A stretch of DNA of 64,000 nucleotides from Arthrobacter bambusae (GCF_030812595.1 NZ_JAUSSZ010000001.1:124001-188000), one strand, 5' to 3'. Shown: positions 1 through 9,085, counted from the first letter of the stretch. The notes: generated from the letters alone by a model not told the origin. Numbers and translations: made by a program.

Positions 1-44
1 TTACGCTGCATGTCCGAGTACTTGTCCCCCTGTCGAGGCCGGCA

Positions 45-236
45 TCAGACGGGCTACGCTTCTTCAGCTCCCGCATCTCGGCCGACTCCGCCGCCGGTCC
101 CGTCCCGATTTCCTTGCGCTCTGCGATAGCGACCCACCGCTTCGGCGTCGTGACCGAGAGCCCGAAATCCTCGCGATCTGCGCCAAGAGCGCCTCGCCCT
201 TGCGGGCCACATCAATAACATCCTGGCGGAACTCCG
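45..236 (-). pseudogene. IS3-type transposase OrfA remnant
   Basis: Read on the minus strand, two frames together give an OrfA-like peptide: first EFRQDVIDVARKGEALLAQI, then after a frame change near 155 a stretch containing DFGLSVTTPKRWV and ESAEMRELKKR. This is the pattern of the small helix-turn-helix subunit of IS3-family transposases. No start codon, OrfB or terminal repeats are visible, so it is a decayed insertion sequence scrap that may extend beyond the window edge. Confidence 0.6.
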
Positions 237-691
237 CCCCAGGCCGTGGGCATGGTCAACATCCTTCCACGAGCATCAGCTCGCTAGGTCAAGGAGTCAA
301 CGAAACCGGGGGCAGTCCCGTTTTTTCCGGGCTCATCCTGATGCTTGCCGGTTACTACACAGGGAAACGCGAAGCTTAATTCCAAAACAGACCATCACTT
401 CATGGGATGGAACAGAGAAACTGCCAAGCCGAGTGGCCACACGCTCCGGACCCGTGATCTCCGGGCCGGTAAACGATACGTTTACGACACAGTAGCGGGA
501 ATCCGTAGGGCGGCGGCCCGCGCGGATCAATTTATTCCCTCGAGGTTTTGGAACTCTCTTCACCGGCGCTGCTTGGGGACGCCGAGGTCCGGAAGCTGAG
601 CTACTTGTTGGCTTCTTGCTCATGCTGAGAGGTAATAGGCTTTGTCCAGACTCAGCTGGCGGCATCTCCATCGGTGGAATAGGAGAGTGAA
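237..691. other. Intergenic, no supported gene
   Basis: About 450 bp with no ORF that looks like a protein on either strand. It ends in a clear ribosome-binding site (GGAGAG) for the membrane protein that starts at 692. It may be decayed sequence next to the transposase remnant. Confidence 0.5.
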
Positions 692-1267
692 ATGGCCAAG
701 GGCAGCCCATGGGACAGGTGGCAAGCCTTTCTGCGACGGGCTCCTCTGTGGACCGTCGCCTTGATCGGCGCCTGCTTCTGGACTGCCGTAATGTTGGGCA
801 AAGACGCCCTGCAGGGTAAGCCGATCACGTTGGGTGGGGCTGCAGCAACCGGAATTGTCGGGCTTCTGTTTGGTGGCGGCCTCATCTTGGTGTTCACATG
901 GCGACGAAGGATGGATCGAAGACAGCCAGCTGGATCACCCACGCCAAGTAATCTTCAGCGCGCTATTTCCACCGGTCAGCTGCCCGCTCAGGCATCGACT
1001 TGGATGTGGCTGCCCGAACTGAACAAAATAGTTCGGCAAGAGCGCTCTTTGGTCTGGGTTGTCCCGCCAGTGTGCGGCGTGTTCTCGGTGCTGGGCGTGG
1101 TCATCGTTTTCGACGATCTTAATCATCCGTGGTTCGGTGCCCTGATCGCTGCCTTATTCCTTGCCGCCGCTATCTGCTTCCCCCTTTGGGCCGGACGCCG
1201 ACGGACGCGAATTGAAGCCTTGATGGCACACTTGCCAGGAGAACCGGAGCGACCAACTGAGGAGTGA
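692..1267 (+). CDS. Hypothetical membrane protein, about four helices
   Basis: This 191-residue protein has two pairs of hydrophobic segments, roughly residues 18-35, 48-68, 121-138 and 146-166. A positively charged linker (WRRRMDRR) follows the second helix, and the C-terminus is charged and proline-rich. The ATG is preceded by GGAGAG at good spacing. The family is not recognised. It begins a run of small accessory genes of the kind that dominates the first 15 kb. Confidence 0.6.
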   Translation: MAKGSPWDRWQAFLRRAPLWTVALIGACFWTAVMLGKDALQGKPITLGGAAATGIVGLLFGGGLILVFTWRRRMDRRQPAGSPTPSNLQRAISTGQLPAQASTWMWLPELNKIVRQERSLVWVVPPVCGVFSVLGVVIVFDDLNHPWFGALIAALFLAAAICFPLWAGRRRTRIEALMAHLPGEPERPTEE

Positions 1268-1498
1268 AGCCTCAGCTATTTCGCCCGAGGAATGTGCCGT
1301 GGAGAGCAGACGGAAGGCAGGGCTAGCCTGCTATTCGGAAGCTTAGCCCGACCGACGCATGGCGGGTCGGCGCCGCCCGTATGCCTATCCCTCATCGGAC
1401 GGCGCTGGGTAGGTGTGTGGCGGCATGGGGGCCACCCGGGCGGCCCTCTGCACGGCGCAGCCTTATGGCAGGCAAGAATAGAGCCTAGGCTGACGTCC

Positions 1499-1974
1499 GT
1501 GGAGGACACCGATAACGGCATTTTTGATCGGGCACTGCGATACGAGTTCATCGGGGGTGGCTACAGCAACTACCGGTTTCAAGCCGGCACTCCCTGGATC
1601 CGCCTCGTCGTCACCCCGGAGCAGCTGGAGTTTCACGGCCGCGGCCTGAACCTGTTCCGTATCGGCCCTTGGATTGTGCCGCGGAGCGAGGTCAAGGAGG
1701 TCTTCTCCAAGCGCCGGCGGCGCCTGCTCCCACGATCATCTGGGAGGTCGAGATCGTCACCACCGACCCCAGTGTGTGGTTTACCTTCTGGTCGCCCCAC
1801 GATTTCGGCCCGGTCCTCCTCTCGATGGAGGAGTGCGGCTATCCCGTCGACTGGACCCCGCACAACTGGGCAGGCATGCCGATCGAGTGGCCGGGCGAAG
1901 CTTTCGTCACAACCTCGTCTCGCTTTCCAGGCCGCCCCCTTACTCAGGCGCGCCTCGTTTCCTCCGTTGGATAG
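1499..1974 (+). pseudogene. Frameshifted hypothetical protein gene
   Basis: The first frame, from GTG 1499, gives a compact soluble sequence with RLVVTPEQLEFHGRGLN and IGPWIVPRSEVKEVF. A second frame then takes over with WEVEIVTTDPSVWFTFWSPH and GYPVDWTPHNWAG. The two halves read as one small domain of about 160 residues. The switch lies near 1710-1722 in a GC-rich run. Either the gene is dead or a base is wrong there. The 3' end overlaps the convergent gene at 1944 by about 30 nt. Family not recognised. Confidence 0.55.
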
Positions 1975-2549
1975 AGTCCGACTGACTTCAGTCCTGTTGC
2001 AGAACCTGCGACTTCAAGCACACCCGTTTCCGTCTTCAAATACACGACGGTGTGGTCGCGACGGCCCCGGCCCAGATACCAAGGCGGGGTAGCCGGGGTC
2101 CGCAGTCCTCCCGTTAAGGATTCTATATTGGGCAGAGACAGGCTCTCGCCTACTGGTGTACCGGTGAAGGCTGCCACGGGTTGAAAGATAAGGGCGCCGC
2201 CCCTCACGGTTGCGCATCCAGTAATCCACCCACGCTTATCAGCAGGTGCCGGTGGGGAGTAGCCAGAGGGCAGCGACTTGGGGCCCGGCCGAAGGCTGCA
2301 TTCAACCATTCCTCTATCAAGGTTTTGGGCAACTCTCCGTTTCTTCAGCGGGCTGACCAGCAAGCCGATCACAAGATAGACCACGAATGCGGCCGGGAAT
2401 AGAGCCGATAGATACAGCGGAGACGTCCGCAATGCCTGCCAGGGGATTGTCACTATGACAACAATCAACAGACTGACGAAGATTCCAGCAAGGTCGTAGG
2501 TCTTTTCCATCCAGGTTCGAGGCGCCGGTTCAAGTTTTTCAACAGCCAT
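1944..2549 (-). CDS. Hypothetical protein with two N-terminal helices
   Basis: This 201-residue protein has two transmembrane helices (about 20-38 and 45-65) followed by a basic KKRR motif and a soluble domain of about 130 residues rich in Gly, Pro and beta-type sequence. GGGAG precedes the ATG. The arrangement suggests a membrane-anchored cytoplasmic domain. No family is recognised. It is convergent with the frameshifted gene at 1499-1974. Confidence 0.55.
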   Translation of the reverse strand: MAVEKLEPAPRTWMEKTYDLAGIFVSLLIVVIVTIPWQALRTSPLYLSALFPAAFVVYLVIGLLVSPLKKRRVAQNLDRGMVECSLRPGPKSLPSGYSPPAPADKRGWITGCATVRGGALIFQPVAAFTGTPVGESLSLPNIESLTGGLRTPATPPWYLGRGRRDHTVVYLKTETGVLEVAGSATGLKSVGLYPTEETRRA

Positions 2550-3013
2550 CGGGGCTCCCGTCCCTAGAAACCAGTGCGGAAAATCTCGCCTAGCTGTTTC
2601 TCAACTGCCCAAGCCTTTTCAAATCGTCCAAAGGCTCCGACCATGCAACCAGGCTCTTTTGCCCTGACGCTAAACCGGGCCACGTGACTGTGCAATATCC
2701 TTGACCAAATCCTTGGATAACAATGCCCGGTACATCGGTACCGGCCGGTTAGCGATCCTTCAACGGACGGGTGAGAAGAGCGCCAACTGGGGCAGCAACA
2801 GGGGACCGTGGTGCGATGGCTTGTAATGACCGGGATGAATGTGACGCCCCGAGGAGTGGGCAGGCAGGGCTTTAAGCCGCTTCACATTGCGCTTGAACTG
2901 AGGAGCCTGAAGGGGCTGTGAGTGAAGTGTTGGTTTAGTCTTTGACGGAGCAGGTCACGAATCGTGTTCTGGTCTGCAGCGGGGCAACGTAGAGGATTGT
3001 GTGGGGGGCTGGC
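2550..3013. other. Intergenic with one palindromic repeat
   Basis: About 460 bp with no convincing coding sequence. It contains the first copy of the dispersed palindrome at 2741-2771 and the GGGGGG ribosome-binding site for the lipoprotein that starts at 3014. Confidence 0.5.
2741..2771 (-). repeat. Dispersed palindromic repeat, copy 1
   Basis: Minus-strand reading CCGTCCGTTGAAGGATCGCT followed by AACCGGCCGG. It fits the family of two inverted arms around a central GGATC. Confidence 0.7.
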
Positions 3014-3676
3014 ATGCGTAGGGCAAATCAGAAAGCTCGGATGATAGGGGCCGCCGCCCTTTTGGCGGCGTCGGCAATGCTGTTGGCATCATGTTCCTAT
3101 TCAGCCCCGGCGGCGTCCCAGGCTAGCTCTAGTGCTTCCTCTGTAGCCGGGGCCAGCGCGGCCGGGGTCCACACGGCTATCACCCCGGGCAACGATAAAC
3201 GCAACATCCGCTGTTATTACCGCGCCGACCTGACCACCACATATCCCGTCAAAGAAGACCCTAAAGTGACCATGCCGCCGTACATCACCACGGGGATCTA
3301 CGTGACAGGGTTCGACGCGAAGAATAACCCCAACCCTGGTGACCCGAATGCCGGAATGCAGCAGGTCGCTGATCCCATCCTCCAATGCAGCCGCAGCTGG
3401 GATTTGGGAACGATGAACCCTCAGGGAATCACGGACGACCTCATCCCGCCCGGTTTCGTCCAAACCACGCCCGCGGCCGACCCCAGCAAGTCAAGCGACA
3501 GCGGAATGCCAAGCGGTAAGTACGGCAATCCACTCGGCGGCCCTGCCGGGCCAAATAAGCTCATCGGCCACTACGTCCCGCAGCTGACCGCGTGTGTCGT
3601 CGACAACAGCGTTGCCGTCATCCCCGGAGGACCCGACATCTGCGCCCACCTCGGAATCCCCACCCTCGAGCAATAA
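3014..3676 (+). CDS. Putative secreted lipoprotein
   Basis: The protein has a basic N-terminus, a hydrophobic core and the lipobox LLASC at about residue 27, followed by a Ser/Ala-rich linker. The mature part of about 190 residues has few helices and several cysteines (IRCYYR, ILQCSR, LTACVVD, PDICAHL), suggesting a disulfide-bonded surface protein. GTG 2999 is an alternative start, but ATG 3014 sits correctly behind GGGGGG. The function is unknown. Surface lipoproteins in such arrays can be immunity proteins, but that is inference. A palindromic repeat follows the stop by 8 nt. Confidence 0.65.
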   Translation: MRRANQKARMIGAAALLAASAMLLASCSYSAPAASQASSSASSVAGASAAGVHTAITPGNDKRNIRCYYRADLTTTYPVKEDPKVTMPPYITTGIYVTGFDAKNNPNPGDPNAGMQQVADPILQCSRSWDLGTMNPQGITDDLIPPGFVQTTPAADPSKSSDSGMPSGKYGNPLGGPAGPNKLIGHYVPQLTACVVDNSVAVIPGGPDICAHLGIPTLEQ

Positions 3677-3683
3677 AAGAGAC

Positions 3684-3714
3684 CCGTCCGGCAAAGGATC
3701 CCTTATCGAACGCA
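3684..3714 (+). repeat. Dispersed palindromic repeat, copy 2
   Basis: GTCCGGCAAAGGATCCCTTA then TCGAACGC. It starts 8 nt after the stop of the lipoprotein gene. Confidence 0.8.
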
Positions 3715-3758
3715 GGAGAGCTCGTTAGGCCACGGCTTGCGGGCGTCGGCCTGAGAGG

Positions 3759-3950
3759 CTATTTCCAGCTTGTGCGCTTGCCGATGAAGTAGCCGCAAAT
3801 CATCACGCCGACGCCGCAGAGCATGATGGAGTAGGCCCAAGCGTTGTTGGAAGGTGTATACCGCAAGACCAACATGGTCCCCACGAGAGCGTTCAGCGAC
3901 CCCACGCAGAGAAGTGCAATACCAAGCCATCTAGGCGTCATACGGCCCAT
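3759..3950 (-). CDS. Small two-helix membrane protein
   Basis: This 63-residue protein is almost entirely two transmembrane helices (about 8-28 and 38-56) with a short polar loop (RYTPSNNA) and a basic tail (GKRTSWK). It is convergent with the lipoprotein gene, and a palindromic repeat lies between the two stops. Family not recognised. Its length and type match other members of this array. Confidence 0.6.
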   Translation of the reverse strand: MGRMTPRWLGIALLCVGSLNALVGTMLVLRYTPSNNAWAYSIMLCGVGVMICGYFIGKRTSWK

Positions 3951-4180
3951 CCTAAAGTTTGCTCATCTGAAGGGACAGTGGGCCCGCTGCAAGCCCCAAG
4001 TAACCAGTAGGTAAGAACAAGGGGCAGGAACCACAGTAAAGCCACGCGTCCTCGGTAGCTGCTGTCCGACTGTGGTCTCGGAATTTCGAAACTGCCGCGC
4101 CGAGTGCTTTCCAAGTCGGATTAAGGGGCTCTTGTCGGACATCGTTCCTCTTCCCTTCCAAAAGATGACAACGGCGCGTT

Positions 4181-4714
4181 TTAGCGCTTCCGGTCATCCG
4201 AAAAGTGGCCTATGTACGAGGTTCCGTGCTGTGCAGGGGCGGAAGAGACTGGAATCTTCCGGGGACGCACGCGGCGATGCGACACATAGAAGTCCTTAGG
4301 TACCTTGCGCGATATGAGGGCCAGGACTATGACCGAGAGAGACGCCGAGAGCGCGTAGGCGACGCATGCGATCACAGACAATTTGCTCCCAAACGTAAGG
4401 AGCGCCGCCGCAGCCGCAGCAATGGTCAGGATTCCCAGGGCTCTTGTAAGGGTCCTGGCCCACTTCCGTCCCTGCCAGTTTTTCCAGCTCATCCAGGAAA
4501 CCAACAGAGCCACCACGATAGCGAGACCCACCTGACCCGTCTGCGCCACGGGCAACGCACCAGGGACAACTTCATGCCCCTCATGACCCACTCGGCCCAT
4601 AAAGAGCTGGATGACGCCAAGTACCAGTGCGATCACGGATCCGGTAGCCATCACAGAGCAAGCCATGAGGACGTTGACAGGGATTGGGGGCCTGCTCGCT
4701 AACTGGTTGGACAT
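4181..4714 (-). CDS. Hypothetical four-helix membrane protein
   Basis: About 177 residues from the start MSNQLASRP. There are hydrophobic stretches near residues 17-38, 59-76, 88-108 and 113-132, then a basic C-terminal tail of about 45 residues. A longer start at 4744 would add ten residues that look untranslated. No catalytic motif or known family is apparent. It is one of several poly-topic small proteins in the array. Confidence 0.55.
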   Translation of the reverse strand: MSNQLASRPPIPVNVLMACSVMATGSVIALVLGVIQLFMGRVGHEGHEVVPGALPVAQTGQVGLAIVVALLVSWMSWKNWQGRKWARTLTRALGILTIAAAAAALLTFGSKLSVIACVAYALSASLSVIVLALISRKVPKDFYVSHRRVRPRKIPVSSAPAQHGTSYIGHFSDDRKR

Positions 4715-4806
4715 AAAACCCCGTTCCATCGCCATGGGTGCCACCGGATTGTCTACTGCTCAGGCCCACGTTAGTCGATATGGCAAAGTCCAGCTCCGGT
4801 CCTGTC

Positions 4807-4840
4807 GGTGTCCGGCAAAGGATCCCGCACCGGACGCCGC
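4807..4840 (+). repeat. Dispersed palindromic repeat, copy 3
   Basis: GTCCGGCAAAGGATCCCGCA then CCGGACGCCG. This is one of the best-preserved inverted-repeat copies. Confidence 0.8.
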
Positions 4841-4950
4841 ACGCACCAGGACCTTCCGGTTGGAGTTGATTTTGTCGATGACTACGCCGCAGAAACAAGT
4901 CTCGCTTCAGCCTCGGATAGGGTAAGGATTTCAAACTGTTTGGGGGAACA

Positions 4951-5394
4951 TTGAAATACCACATGCTGAAAGCAGCCACCGCAACTGCGGCCCTGCTGGC
5001 ACTGACCGGGTGCTCCAGCTACTCGGGAATTGCTGCCGTGCAAAGGACGGCGGAAGCCAAAGACGATCTTCCCGCCGAAATCGGCCGAGTGAATCCGCAA
5101 CTGCCCTCCGGTATCCGACTCCTCACTGAAGATGCCGGGGTCAAGTACTACGCGGCAGAAAGCTCCGACCACACCACTGCTTGCATTGCCGTCTATCCGA
5201 TCGACAAGCCCGACCAATGGTTCACAGGCTGTAGTGACGGGATTGATAGTGACCGTGAAATTGTCACTATAAGCCACATCGGCCAGCCCACGGTGAAGCT
5301 GGTGACAACCGGTTTCGATACTCGAGCTCTTGAATCGGATGGCTGGCGCAAAGTTCACGACAATGTTCTGGTCGGCGTGGTGACCCGCCCGTAA
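4951..5394 (+). CDS. Putative lipoprotein
   Basis: A 147-residue protein with a lipoprotein signal (ATAALLALTGC) and a mature domain of about 120 residues that is beta-rich with two cysteines (TACIAV, FTGCSD), perhaps a disulfide. TTG 4951 is 4 nt after GGGGGA. ATG 4963 is the alternative, but the ribosome-binding site would then be distant. Function unknown. The stop codon TAA lies inside the palindromic repeat at 5386-5414, which also follows the convergent gene at 5418. Confidence 0.6.
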   Translation: MKYHMLKAATATAALLALTGCSSYSGIAAVQRTAEAKDDLPAEIGRVNPQLPSGIRLLTEDAGVKYYAAESSDHTTACIAVYPIDKPDQWFTGCSDGIDSDREIVTISHIGQPTVKLVTTGFDTRALESDGWRKVHDNVLVGVVTRP

Positions 5395-5414
5395 GACAAT
5401 CCTGTACCGGACGT
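5386..5414 (-). repeat. Dispersed palindromic repeat across a stop codon, copy 4
   Basis: Minus-strand CGTCCGGTACAGGATTGTCT then TACGGGC. It covers the stop codon of the plus-strand lipoprotein gene and lies 3 nt after the stop of the minus-strand chimeric gene. Confidence 0.7.
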
Positions 5415-5417
5415 TTC

Positions 5418-6350
5418 CTACAGATGCCGCAGGTATCTCTGAGGCGAGTCCAAGAACGATCGCCAGTTGGAAATCAGGTCGAGATCGGACCGGTTTCGCT
5501 GGCGGAGTCCCCACGGGCCGACTTCGAGGATCTGTGCACCTGGGAGGGCTGCGAGGACAGGGGAGTGGGTGGACATGATTACTTGGGAGCCTTCGTTGAG
5601 GAGCTCTTTCAGAACCGCCAGCAGGCTAAGACATCCCGCGAAGGAGAGCGCCGACTCCGGTTCGTCGAGCACCCATAATCCGCGTCCCTGGAAACGATTC
5701 ACCGCCAGTTCCAAGAACGATTCTCCGTGTGACATGTCATGGAATGAGATGTCCGGACCCGACGTGCTCGGGTTCTTCTCAAGGTAGGTGAAAAATCCGT
5801 GCATCGTTTCCGCACGCAGGAAGTAACCCCGTCGTGTGGCGCCGGCGTTTCGGACGAGTTGGAGGTGATCGGCAAGCACGGATTCGGTAGCTCTGGTGCT
5901 GTGCCGGGCGCCTTTCGATCCGCCTTCCGGAGACAGGCCATAGGCCAGCGCGATCGCTTCCACGAGAGTGGATTTACCCGATCCGTTTTCGCCAACGAAG
6001 ATGCATCGCGGTGCGGGTATGTCCGGATTGATGACCACGATGGCGACAGGCCCGACGGCACGGCCGCAGGCCCCGGCTGCGATCGTGTCGCTGGAGGGCG
6101 GGATAAGGTCGTGAGTGTCCGGCTGCACGGTGATCGTCGCGCTCTCCGATAGGGGCGGCGGTGCCGAGGTCCCGGTCTGTGTGGTCCGGGGCGAGGGAAT
6201 GGATGGCATGGGTGAGTGGGCCGGCGCCGCCGCGCTCATGATCGAGCTAGACCCCTGGCCCGGTTGCTGTGGGGAACTGGCGCAGCCGGCCAGAACGATA
6301 ACGCATGCGAAAGCAAGGGCCGCTGGCTTTGACTTCGAGACTGACCGCAC
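5418..6350 (-). pseudogene. Chimera: lipoprotein N-terminus joined to an ABC-type ATPase
   Basis: One uninterrupted 310-residue frame joins two unrelated parts. Residues 1-116 are a lipoprotein start: signal with lipobox VLAGC (Cys23), a Ser/Pro-rich linker, and a domain with GACGRAVGPVAIVV and IPAPRC. From about residue 117 it becomes a cytosolic AAA/ABC ATPase: Walker A GENGSGKST (120-128), the signature-like MSHGES, Walker B LWVLDEPE and the H-loop STHSP. The beta strands that normally precede Walker A are missing. A secreted lipid-anchored ATPase makes no biological sense, so I read this as a recombination join near 6000 that truncated both genes. The stop lies next to a palindromic repeat. 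It may be expressed but is unlikely to act as either parent. Confidence 0.7.
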
Positions 6351-6898
6351 GAGGCACCTCCCCCGGAGCGATCATCCTCCCCAGACAGAGGCCACGCAAG
6401 AGCTCCGGCCAGCGGCGTGCGAACGTCTCACCGCCGGTTGTCGCTGGGGGATCCTTGAACGGGCATACCACGGGTGGTCCTTGAACTGATAACGACGTTG
6501 ATTCTTGGGTGATGGTTGCCGGCACAGTGAGCGTCGCCAGACTGGCGGGCGCCGAAGAGGTCCCCCGAGGAACCGGGCGCTGGTCATCGGCACCGTGGCG
6601 CTCATGGGTCCGGGTGGGTTGGCGTTCTGACTGTCCGGCCTCGGCCGCACCGGCAACCTGCGGGTTGTTGCGGGCATCACCGGTGGCTCGTGCGCGGTGC
6701 CTTCGCCCTCGGAAGCCGGAACCGCACGTGGCGACGCCGGGCCGCGTGCCGGGCTTACTGATCCGTCAACTGCGGACGGGGACGCGTTTGCAGCTCCGCT
6801 CCGAAAGCAATCGAAACCGGACGCGGAATATACACTTCAGAAGGCTCATTCCCGTCCGGAAGAGCGACCAACTTAAAAATTGCTGACAGGGGGCAGGC
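6351..6898. other. Intergenic with repeat copy and decayed sequence
   Basis: About 550 bp. It holds the palindromic repeat at 6434-6466, and an adjacent half-copy (TTCAAGGACCACCCG on the minus strand) at about 6470-6490. The open frames across the rest have skewed composition and no recognisable protein features. It is probably remains of deleted cassettes. Confidence 0.4.
6434..6466 (-). repeat. Dispersed palindromic repeat, copy 5
   Basis: Minus-strand TGCCCGTTCAAGGATCCCCC followed by a diverged second arm ending ACCGGC. Confidence 0.6.
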
Positions 6899-7582
6899 AT
6901 GGGCGCGGAAACAACAATTGCAGGGTGGAACGAGCTCGGTCCGAGGCGGGCGTCGAAAGCCGCACGCGACTACGCCGCGCTGGGAGACCGGAGCCGCGTG
7001 CAAAGGGCCAGCACCCTGATTTCCGGCGTTGTTTCGCTGACCACGGCGTCCCTGGCCGGCATGGTCCTCGGCCGCGGGACAGTCGTAGCGCTGGCCGGAA
7101 CAGAGCGCGCCTACCGTGTGCTGAGGGTGTTCAGGACGCTCCTGTTCGCGGCCTTGGGCCTTGCCCTCGGAACGTTGCCGGCAGTAGTCGTTCCTGATTC
7201 GTACAGCTTTGCTACCTTGATCGCACTCGAGGTGCTGATCGCCTGCTGGATCCTGGCCGTCGTGCCGTCCCTGAAGTTTCACCGTGAGCGGGGCCTCAGG
7301 CTCAACGGCAGGCGCTGGAAAAAGTGCCATGGCGTCATCCACTTATGGATCGTGTGTGCCTTGGCAAATCCTCCCGGCACCACAGTCGACGAGTTGGAAA
7401 CCGCGCTGCGGACCCTGGTGCCGGGCATCGGTCCCGGCTCCGCTGCGATCGTGTTCGCCGTCACTGATGCGCAAGTCCAGGCCCTGCAACGCCTCGGATA
7501 CACCCGGGACAGCGAAACCACAGGACTGATGTACCGCACGGCCGCACGAGCGTCCGCTACCGAGCCCATCAGCGCGAAGTAA
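6899..7582 (+). CDS. Hypothetical membrane protein with a soluble C-terminal domain
   Basis: 227 residues. There is a basic N-terminal segment of about 40 residues, then three hydrophobic stretches (about 41-60, 80-100 and 105-124), then a soluble domain of about 95 residues with KKCHGVIHLWIVCALANPPG and QALQRLGYTRDSETTGLMYR. The latter resembles the end of a GNAT-type acyltransferase fold, but the evidence is weak. The ATG has a strong ribosome-binding site (AGGGGG). Its specific role is unknown. Confidence 0.6.
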   Translation: MGAETTIAGWNELGPRRASKAARDYAALGDRSRVQRASTLISGVVSLTTASLAGMVLGRGTVVALAGTERAYRVLRVFRTLLFAALGLALGTLPAVVVPDSYSFATLIALEVLIACWILAVVPSLKFHRERGLRLNGRRWKKCHGVIHLWIVCALANPPGTTVDELETALRTLVPGIGPGSAAIVFAVTDAQVQALQRLGYTRDSETTGLMYRTAARASATEPISAK

Positions 7583-7719
7583 TGTTCGGTCTACCTGCCG
7601 TCTCCCCTCAGAGCTCGGCCATCAAATCTCACCCGAAAGGACGATGATTCGACAGGCAGTTCTCACAACTCAGTAGGCAGCGATCACAGAACGACGGTCC
7701 GCATTCTCCCGGTCCACAG

Positions 7720-7746
7720 TGTCCGCTCAACGATCCCAATCGGCCA
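7720..7746 (+). repeat. Dispersed palindromic repeat, diverged copy 6
   Basis: GTCCGCTCAACGATCCCAAT then CGGCCA. It is a degenerate member of the family, in the gap after the gene ending at 7582. Confidence 0.45.
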
Positions 7747-7772
7747 TCCCTTTGCCTCCGCTTTAGTGGTGA

Positions 7773-8066
7773 CTACAGAGCGCGCCCACGCCGGTCCCAA
7801 TCAGCTCTCGCAGCTTCTTCTTCCTCCCAGAACCTGCCATCGTGGTGGCGAACATATAAGAGGTAGACCAAGCCTGCCACACCAAATATCAAAGCTATGA
7901 GGCTCCAGTAGTCCCTTGAATCCCAGACAGTCGCCGATGCCAGCTGCATGATTACTGAAACGAGCTGCAGAACTGTCCATAAGGACCATATGACGAACTG
8001 CCAGCGAAAGGCGCCGCGCTTCATCTTCGGCTGTAGTCTTTTCCGACCCTTCTCGCCCGCGCTCAT
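7773..8066 (-). CDS. Small two-helix membrane protein
   Basis: 97 residues. A basic N-terminus (KGRKRLQPKMKRG) is followed by two helices (about 23-45 and 53-71) and a C-terminal tail with an acidic run and conserved-looking FWEEEEAARADWDRRG. The topology suggests both ends are cytoplasmic. Family not recognised. It is the same size class as the neighbouring array genes. Confidence 0.6.
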   Translation of the reverse strand: MSAGEKGRKRLQPKMKRGAFRWQFVIWSLWTVLQLVSVIMQLASATVWDSRDYWSLIALIFGVAGLVYLLYVRHHDGRFWEEEEAARADWDRRGRAL

Positions 8067-8160
8067 CTGCCGAGGCTACAACTCTTGATCACATTTGAGA
8101 ACCAAGCCCGCAAGGTACCGGGCGCCCCCGTAAGGTGGTGGTTCAGCGGGACACTGAGCT

Positions 8161-8187
8161 GTCCGCTGGAGGATCCTCCCACCGGCA
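8161..8187. repeat. Dispersed palindromic repeat, copy 7
   Basis: GTCCGCTGGAGGATCCTCCC then ACCGGC. The core GGAGGATCCTCC is perfectly symmetrical. It lies just downstream of the stop at 8201 of a minus-strand gene. Confidence 0.65.
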
Positions 8188-8200
8188 TAGGGGTCCTACT

Positions 8201-8725
8201 TCATGGCCATGCCTCAATCGCGGCACGAGCTGCCTCTTTCACATTTCGGTCCAAGGACTTTGCTTCGAGCACGGCCGTAAGAAGCTCGGCAGCGAGAATG
8301 AACGCAAACGGTGATGAGTCGACCGGGTCAAACGCCGCGCGGTCAACGACGATGAGGCCAGCCGGCAACGGGCGGGCGACCAACCCATCCGCGACCGATC
8401 GAGCGAACTCGTCCGGCAAACCTGGAACCATGGAGCTCGACAGCTGGCTCGCGCACGAGGGGACTCCGGCGACGGTCTTTCCCGTGGCTCCAACCTCAAC
8501 CACAAGTTCGCCCGCGCAGCTCGGCTGAAAAATGCCGCCCAAGAGGGCTCGGGGCATTAACCCGCCGCCAAAACGGAGAATCTCAACGACCGCACGACTC
8601 GGCCGGGCGCAGATCTCCTTCGGCCAACCGGGAACCGATTTATGGATGATGCGCTCCGCGACAAAAGCTGCTCCGAGCCCGTCCTGATCGATCCACGCTC
8701 GACGCGTTCCAGTGGCGATGATCAT
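8201..8725 (-). CDS. Hypothetical soluble protein
   Basis: About 174 residues from ATG 8725, which has GGAG five bases upstream. A longer frame extends to 8833 without support. The protein is an alpha/beta mixture with no signal peptide or long helix (segments TRRAWIDQDGLGAAFVAERI, CAGELVVEVGATGKTVAG, PFAFILAAELLTAVLEAK). No known family is evident. The size, solubility and position in the array would fit an immunity-type protein, but nothing in the sequence proves it. Confidence 0.55.
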   Translation of the reverse strand: MIIATGTRRAWIDQDGLGAAFVAERIIHKSVPGWPKEICARPSRAVVEILRFGGGLMPRALLGGIFQPSCAGELVVEVGATGKTVAGVPSCASQLSSSMVPGLPDEFARSVADGLVARPLPAGLIVVDRAAFDPVDSSPFAFILAAELLTAVLEAKSLDRNVKEAARAAIEAWP

Positions 8726-8799
8726 CGATTCTCCGTTAGTTGCGCCTGATTGGTAGGCCCACACTAAAGCCGCTCTATTGGTGCAACCTAGCAAACTGC

Positions 8800-8832
8800 G
8801 CCCGTGTCCGTAAGCCCATCCTCGAACGGCCA
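8800..8832 (-). repeat. Dispersed palindromic repeat, copy 8
   Basis: Minus-strand GGCCGTTCGAGGATGGGCTT then ACGGACACGGGC. It is about 50 nt downstream of the tautomerase stop. Confidence 0.65.
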
Positions 8833-8881
8833 CTACGGTGATTGGGGAGACGGATTTCCAGAGGTATTGCGCCGTTCCGGT

Positions 8882-9085
8882 TTAGACGGATTCGTTCTGT
8901 CCTGAATCCGCCAGGGTGATGCCGGCGACAGACCAGTTCTCGCGGGCGAGCTCGTGCAAGATCACCCGGATCGTGTCGGGACGGATTTCCATAACCTCAG
9001 CGTAAGTGGCCGTTAGCGCAGCCAGGAGCTGACGCTTCTTTTCAGTGGATGAGGGGGATGCATTGAGAACCTGAATGAGGGGCAT
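8882..9085 (-). CDS. 4-oxalocrotonate tautomerase family protein
   Basis: A 67-residue protein starting MPLIQV. Removal of Met would expose the N-terminal proline that is the catalytic base of this superfamily. The pattern SSTEKKRQLLAALT, then RPDTIRVILHELARENWSVAG, is the usual beta-alpha-beta unit of about 60-70 residues. It would act as a cytosolic tautomerase or isomerase on keto/enol acids, probably as a hexamer. Upstream codons to 9124 are in frame but the Pro1 start is diagnostic. No pathway neighbours are present, so the substrate is unknown. Confidence 0.85.
   Translation of the reverse strand: MPLIQVLNASPSSTEKKRQLLAALTATYAEVMEIRPDTIRVILHELARENWSVAGITLADSGQNESV

Noticed and set aside
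6755..7342. 195-codon minus-strand frame overlapping the gene at 6899
   Set aside because: The plus-strand frame has a strong ribosome-binding site and membrane helices; the minus frame lacks both.
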